From positions 1 through 8,184 of the forward strand of contig JAJRST010000579.1 in the NCBI GenBank assembly GCA_024278645.1: a DNA stretch of 8,184 bases, given 5' to 3'. This DNA comes from a bacterium (lineage in GTDB: Bacteria > Zhuqueibacterota > Zhuqueibacteria > Residuimicrobiales > Krinioviventaceae). Shown one piece after another: positions 7,169 through 8,184 of this stretch (positions within the stretch are counted from its first letter, which is position 1; the number at the start of each line of letters is the position of its first letter). Both the position numbers and the translations under genes were made by a program. The notes under the pieces were generated by a model. The model ran no database searches and was not told the DNA's origin. It was given only the letters and a program-made list of their open reading frames with translations.

Positions 7169-7258
7169 TCACTCGATAATTTCATTTGCCATTTCCATTG
7201 CCTTTTTATATAATGGTCGAGAAATCCTAAAAGGAGAAGAATCAGAAACGGCAATCAT
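7169..7258 (-). pseudogene. Remnant of a DUF3368 PIN-domain toxin with its centre deleted
   Basis: This is a 29-codon frame whose ATG overlaps the antitoxin TGA by 4 nt (ATGA), as expected for a toxin translated with its antitoxin. It starts MIAVSDSSP, the usual DUF3368 N-terminus (M-I-V-V-S-D-T-S-P-type) carrying the first PIN acidic residue, Asp6. From residue 10 it reads FRISRPLYKKAMEMANEIIE, which resembles the C-terminal end of DUF3368 proteins (GFRIS-x-x-LY, then a final helix). Family members are about 150-165 aa, so about 120-135 central residues with the remaining acidic active-site residues are missing, and the join stays in frame. I infer an internal deletion that inactivated the toxin. 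Family resemblance is from memory of the two ends. The alternative is a genuine small peptide, which would not explain the match at both ends. Confidence 0.72.
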
Positions 7259-7518
7259 TTGGAGAATCTTTCCAACTCGGTTTCTAAATCAGAGGGGTCA
7301 TAGGAAATATAATCTATATTGTTTTTTCCTAATTCAATTAAAAATTCATCTTTTGAGATGCCGGCCAACTCCACAGCCTTTCCAAAAGATAATCTGTGAT
7401 TTTTAAACAATTGCAGAGCAGTATACAAACGAGACTGTTGCGTAAATTCATTGACATCCTGATTCAAAGCATTCAATATGTCTTCAGGAATTTCAAAGTT
7501 TATTTTTGCAATTTTCAT
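7255..7518 (-). CDS. UPF0175 family antitoxin
   Basis: An 87-residue protein of the UPF0175 family, the usual antitoxin partner of DUF3368 PIN-domain ribonuclease toxins. It would bind and neutralise the toxin in the cytoplasm and may bind its own promoter. It has an N-terminal strand, KINFEIPEDIL (5-15); a helix, QSRLYTALQLFKNHRLS (28-44); a helix-turn-helix-like FGKAVELAGISKDEFLIELG (45-64), the most conserved part of the family; and an acidic tail, YISYDPSDLETEL (70-82), which commonly meets the toxin. Length is normal and the frame intact. No clear Shine-Dalgarno precedes the ATG. The gene is about one-third GC, well below its neighbours, which fits a transferred toxin-antitoxin module. 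Its toxin partner, overlapping by 4 nt, survives only as a fragment, so this may now be an orphan that is decaying or protecting against a related toxin elsewhere. Confidence 0.88.
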   Translation of the reverse strand: MKIAKINFEIPEDILNALNQDVNEFTQQSRLYTALQLFKNHRLSFGKAVELAGISKDEFLIELGKNNIDYISYDPSDLETELERFSK

Positions 7519-7535
7519 AATTTAGAATCCCATTT

Positions 7536-7548
7536 AACATTGTATGTT
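7536..7548. promoter_or_regulatory. Possible autoregulatory operator upstream of the antitoxin
   Basis: AACAT (7536-7540), TGT, ATGTT (7544-7548) is a 13-bp palindrome 18 bp upstream of the antitoxin ATG. An overlapping TTGTA (7540-7544) / TACAA (7552-7556) pair extends the symmetry. Antitoxins often bind such sites, but the surrounding sequence is very AT-rich and no promoter can be placed with confidence. Confidence 0.3.
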
Positions 7549-7651
7549 TTTTACAAAGTGACTTGCTTGTTTTACTCATTTAAAAAACTGCCTCTATAAT
7601 AACATATTTTAACGAGAAAAGTTTCCCTCAAACCTGTGATGTAAATAAATT

Positions 7652-7671
7652 GCCGAACGCGGCGCTCCGGC
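7652..7671 (-). terminator. Possible terminator after the oxidoreductase gene
   Basis: On the minus strand, 2 nt after the TAG stop, GCCGGA pairs with TTCGGC (one G-U) around GCGCCGCG, followed by AATTTATTTACAT, a broken U-rich tail. The 6-bp stem is modest. It marks the point where GC-rich sequence gives way to the AT-rich toxin-antitoxin patch. Confidence 0.4.
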
Positions 7672-7673
7672 TG

Positions 7674-8184
7674 CTATTCGACGGCACGCCATTCGCCCGA
7701 TTTGTCGCCGGCAAAAATGGCGTCGATCACCTTCATGTTGGCGACGGCGTCTTCCAACGGCGTGGGAACGGGCGAATCGTTCAGAATGGCCAGTGAAAAT
7801 TCGTCGCCCTGGATGGTGTATTGATCGCACACGTCAAACATGATTTCCCGGATATCCTCGTCCTGTTGCAGCCACAAGCGCGTCGGCCTGTCCGGCGGCG
7901 CGTTAAAGGGAATCTCGATTTCAATGCGTCCCGTTGCGCCGAAAATATGCACGCGCTGGTAGGGCGCCAACTGCGTACCGACGGTGAACGTGGCCGTGCC
8001 GTCGCCGAAATCCATTGTTCCCGAAGCCAGACGATCGACTTTAAAATTCGGATCGAATTCCAGAATGCCGTGCACGCGTTTGGGTTCGGCGTCGAAAATA
8101 TATCGCGACAGGGAAATGGGATAGCAGCCGATGTCCATCAAGCCGCCGCCACCCATGCCGGTTTTGTTGCGCACGTTTTCCGGA
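7674..8184 (-). CDS. Gfo/Idh/MocA-family NAD(P)-dependent oxidoreductase, C-terminal part (runs off the right edge)
   Basis: The last 169 residues of a sugar- or polyol-type dehydrogenase are visible; the N-terminal Rossmann domain and EKP motif lie outside the window. The fragment begins PENVRNKTGMGGGGLMDIGCYPISLSRYIF, the family's middle segment just after the nucleotide-binding domain. It continues through the open-faced beta-sheet domain (ASGTMDFGDGTATFTVGTQL, RVHIFGATGRIEIEIPFN) to a C-terminal helix (LEDAVANMKVIDAIF) and GEWRAVE. The central motif is D-I-G-C-Y, with Tyr where many family members have His; this resembles the glucose-fructose oxidoreductase / D-xylose dehydrogenase / dihydrodiol dehydrogenase branch. 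The substrate cannot be told from this part. The frame has no upstream stop before the edge, so the Val codon at 8174 is an internal residue, not the start. Confidence 0.93.
   Translation of the reverse strand, partial: PENVRNKTGMGGGGLMDIGCYPISLSRYIFDAEPKRVHGILEFDPNFKVDRLASGTMDFGDGTATFTVGTQLAPYQRVHIFGATGRIEIEIPFNAPPDRPTRLWLQQDEDIREIMFDVCDQYTIQGDEFSLAILNDSPVPTPLEDAVANMKVIDAIFAGDKSGEWRAVE

Noticed and set aside
1..8184. Search for a new multi-gene defence, mobile or RNA-based system
   Set aside because: Apart from the broken toxin-antitoxin pair, the genes are housekeeping or ordinary exported enzymes. I saw no CRISPR-like repeats, transposase, integrase, tRNA or rRNA.

Overview
This window looks like the chromosome of a bacterium from the FCB (Bacteroidota/Ignavibacteria/Calditrichota-like) part of the tree. 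The evidence is a lipoprotein whose mature end starts CSKDDNPTAP, and an SMC protein whose YSVIEL segment and GLIRGGS hinge end are of the kind I associate with that group. This placement is inference; no rRNA or ribosomal marker is present. Main genes are moderately GC-rich with mixed Shine-Dalgarno use: three exported-protein genes have clear SDs 5-6 nt before ATG, while smc and the antitoxin have none.

Every gene I can support lies on the minus strand. Read in the direction of transcription (right to left) they are: the C-terminal part of a Gfo/Idh/MocA-type oxidoreductase (cut by the right edge); an AT-rich patch holding a UPF0175 antitoxin gene and a 29-codon remnant of its DUF3368 PIN toxin; a surface-type lipoprotein of unknown function; a secreted HExxH zinc metallopeptidase (669 aa); a Tat-exported glycosylasparaginase-family Ntn hydrolase (341 aa); a 237-bp gap with three small hairpins; and smc, complete at its N-terminus and cut by the left edge after about 961 residues.

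Three consecutive genes (lipoprotein, peptidase, asparaginase-like hydrolase) encode proteins sent out of the cytoplasm. A role in breaking down external peptides or glycopeptides is possible, but gaps of 101 and 146 bp and a probable terminator after the lipoprotein argue against one simple operon. smc is a housekeeping gene for chromosome organisation and looks unrelated to the rest.

The most notable observation is the toxin remnant: the start of a DUF3368 protein (MIAVSDSSP) is joined in frame to what looks like the end of the same family (FRISRPLY...), as though the central part had been deleted while the overlapping antitoxin gene stayed intact. I found no CRISPR array, tRNA, rRNA, insertion sequence or other defence or novel multi-gene system. 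No gene-free stretch exceeds 300 bases.
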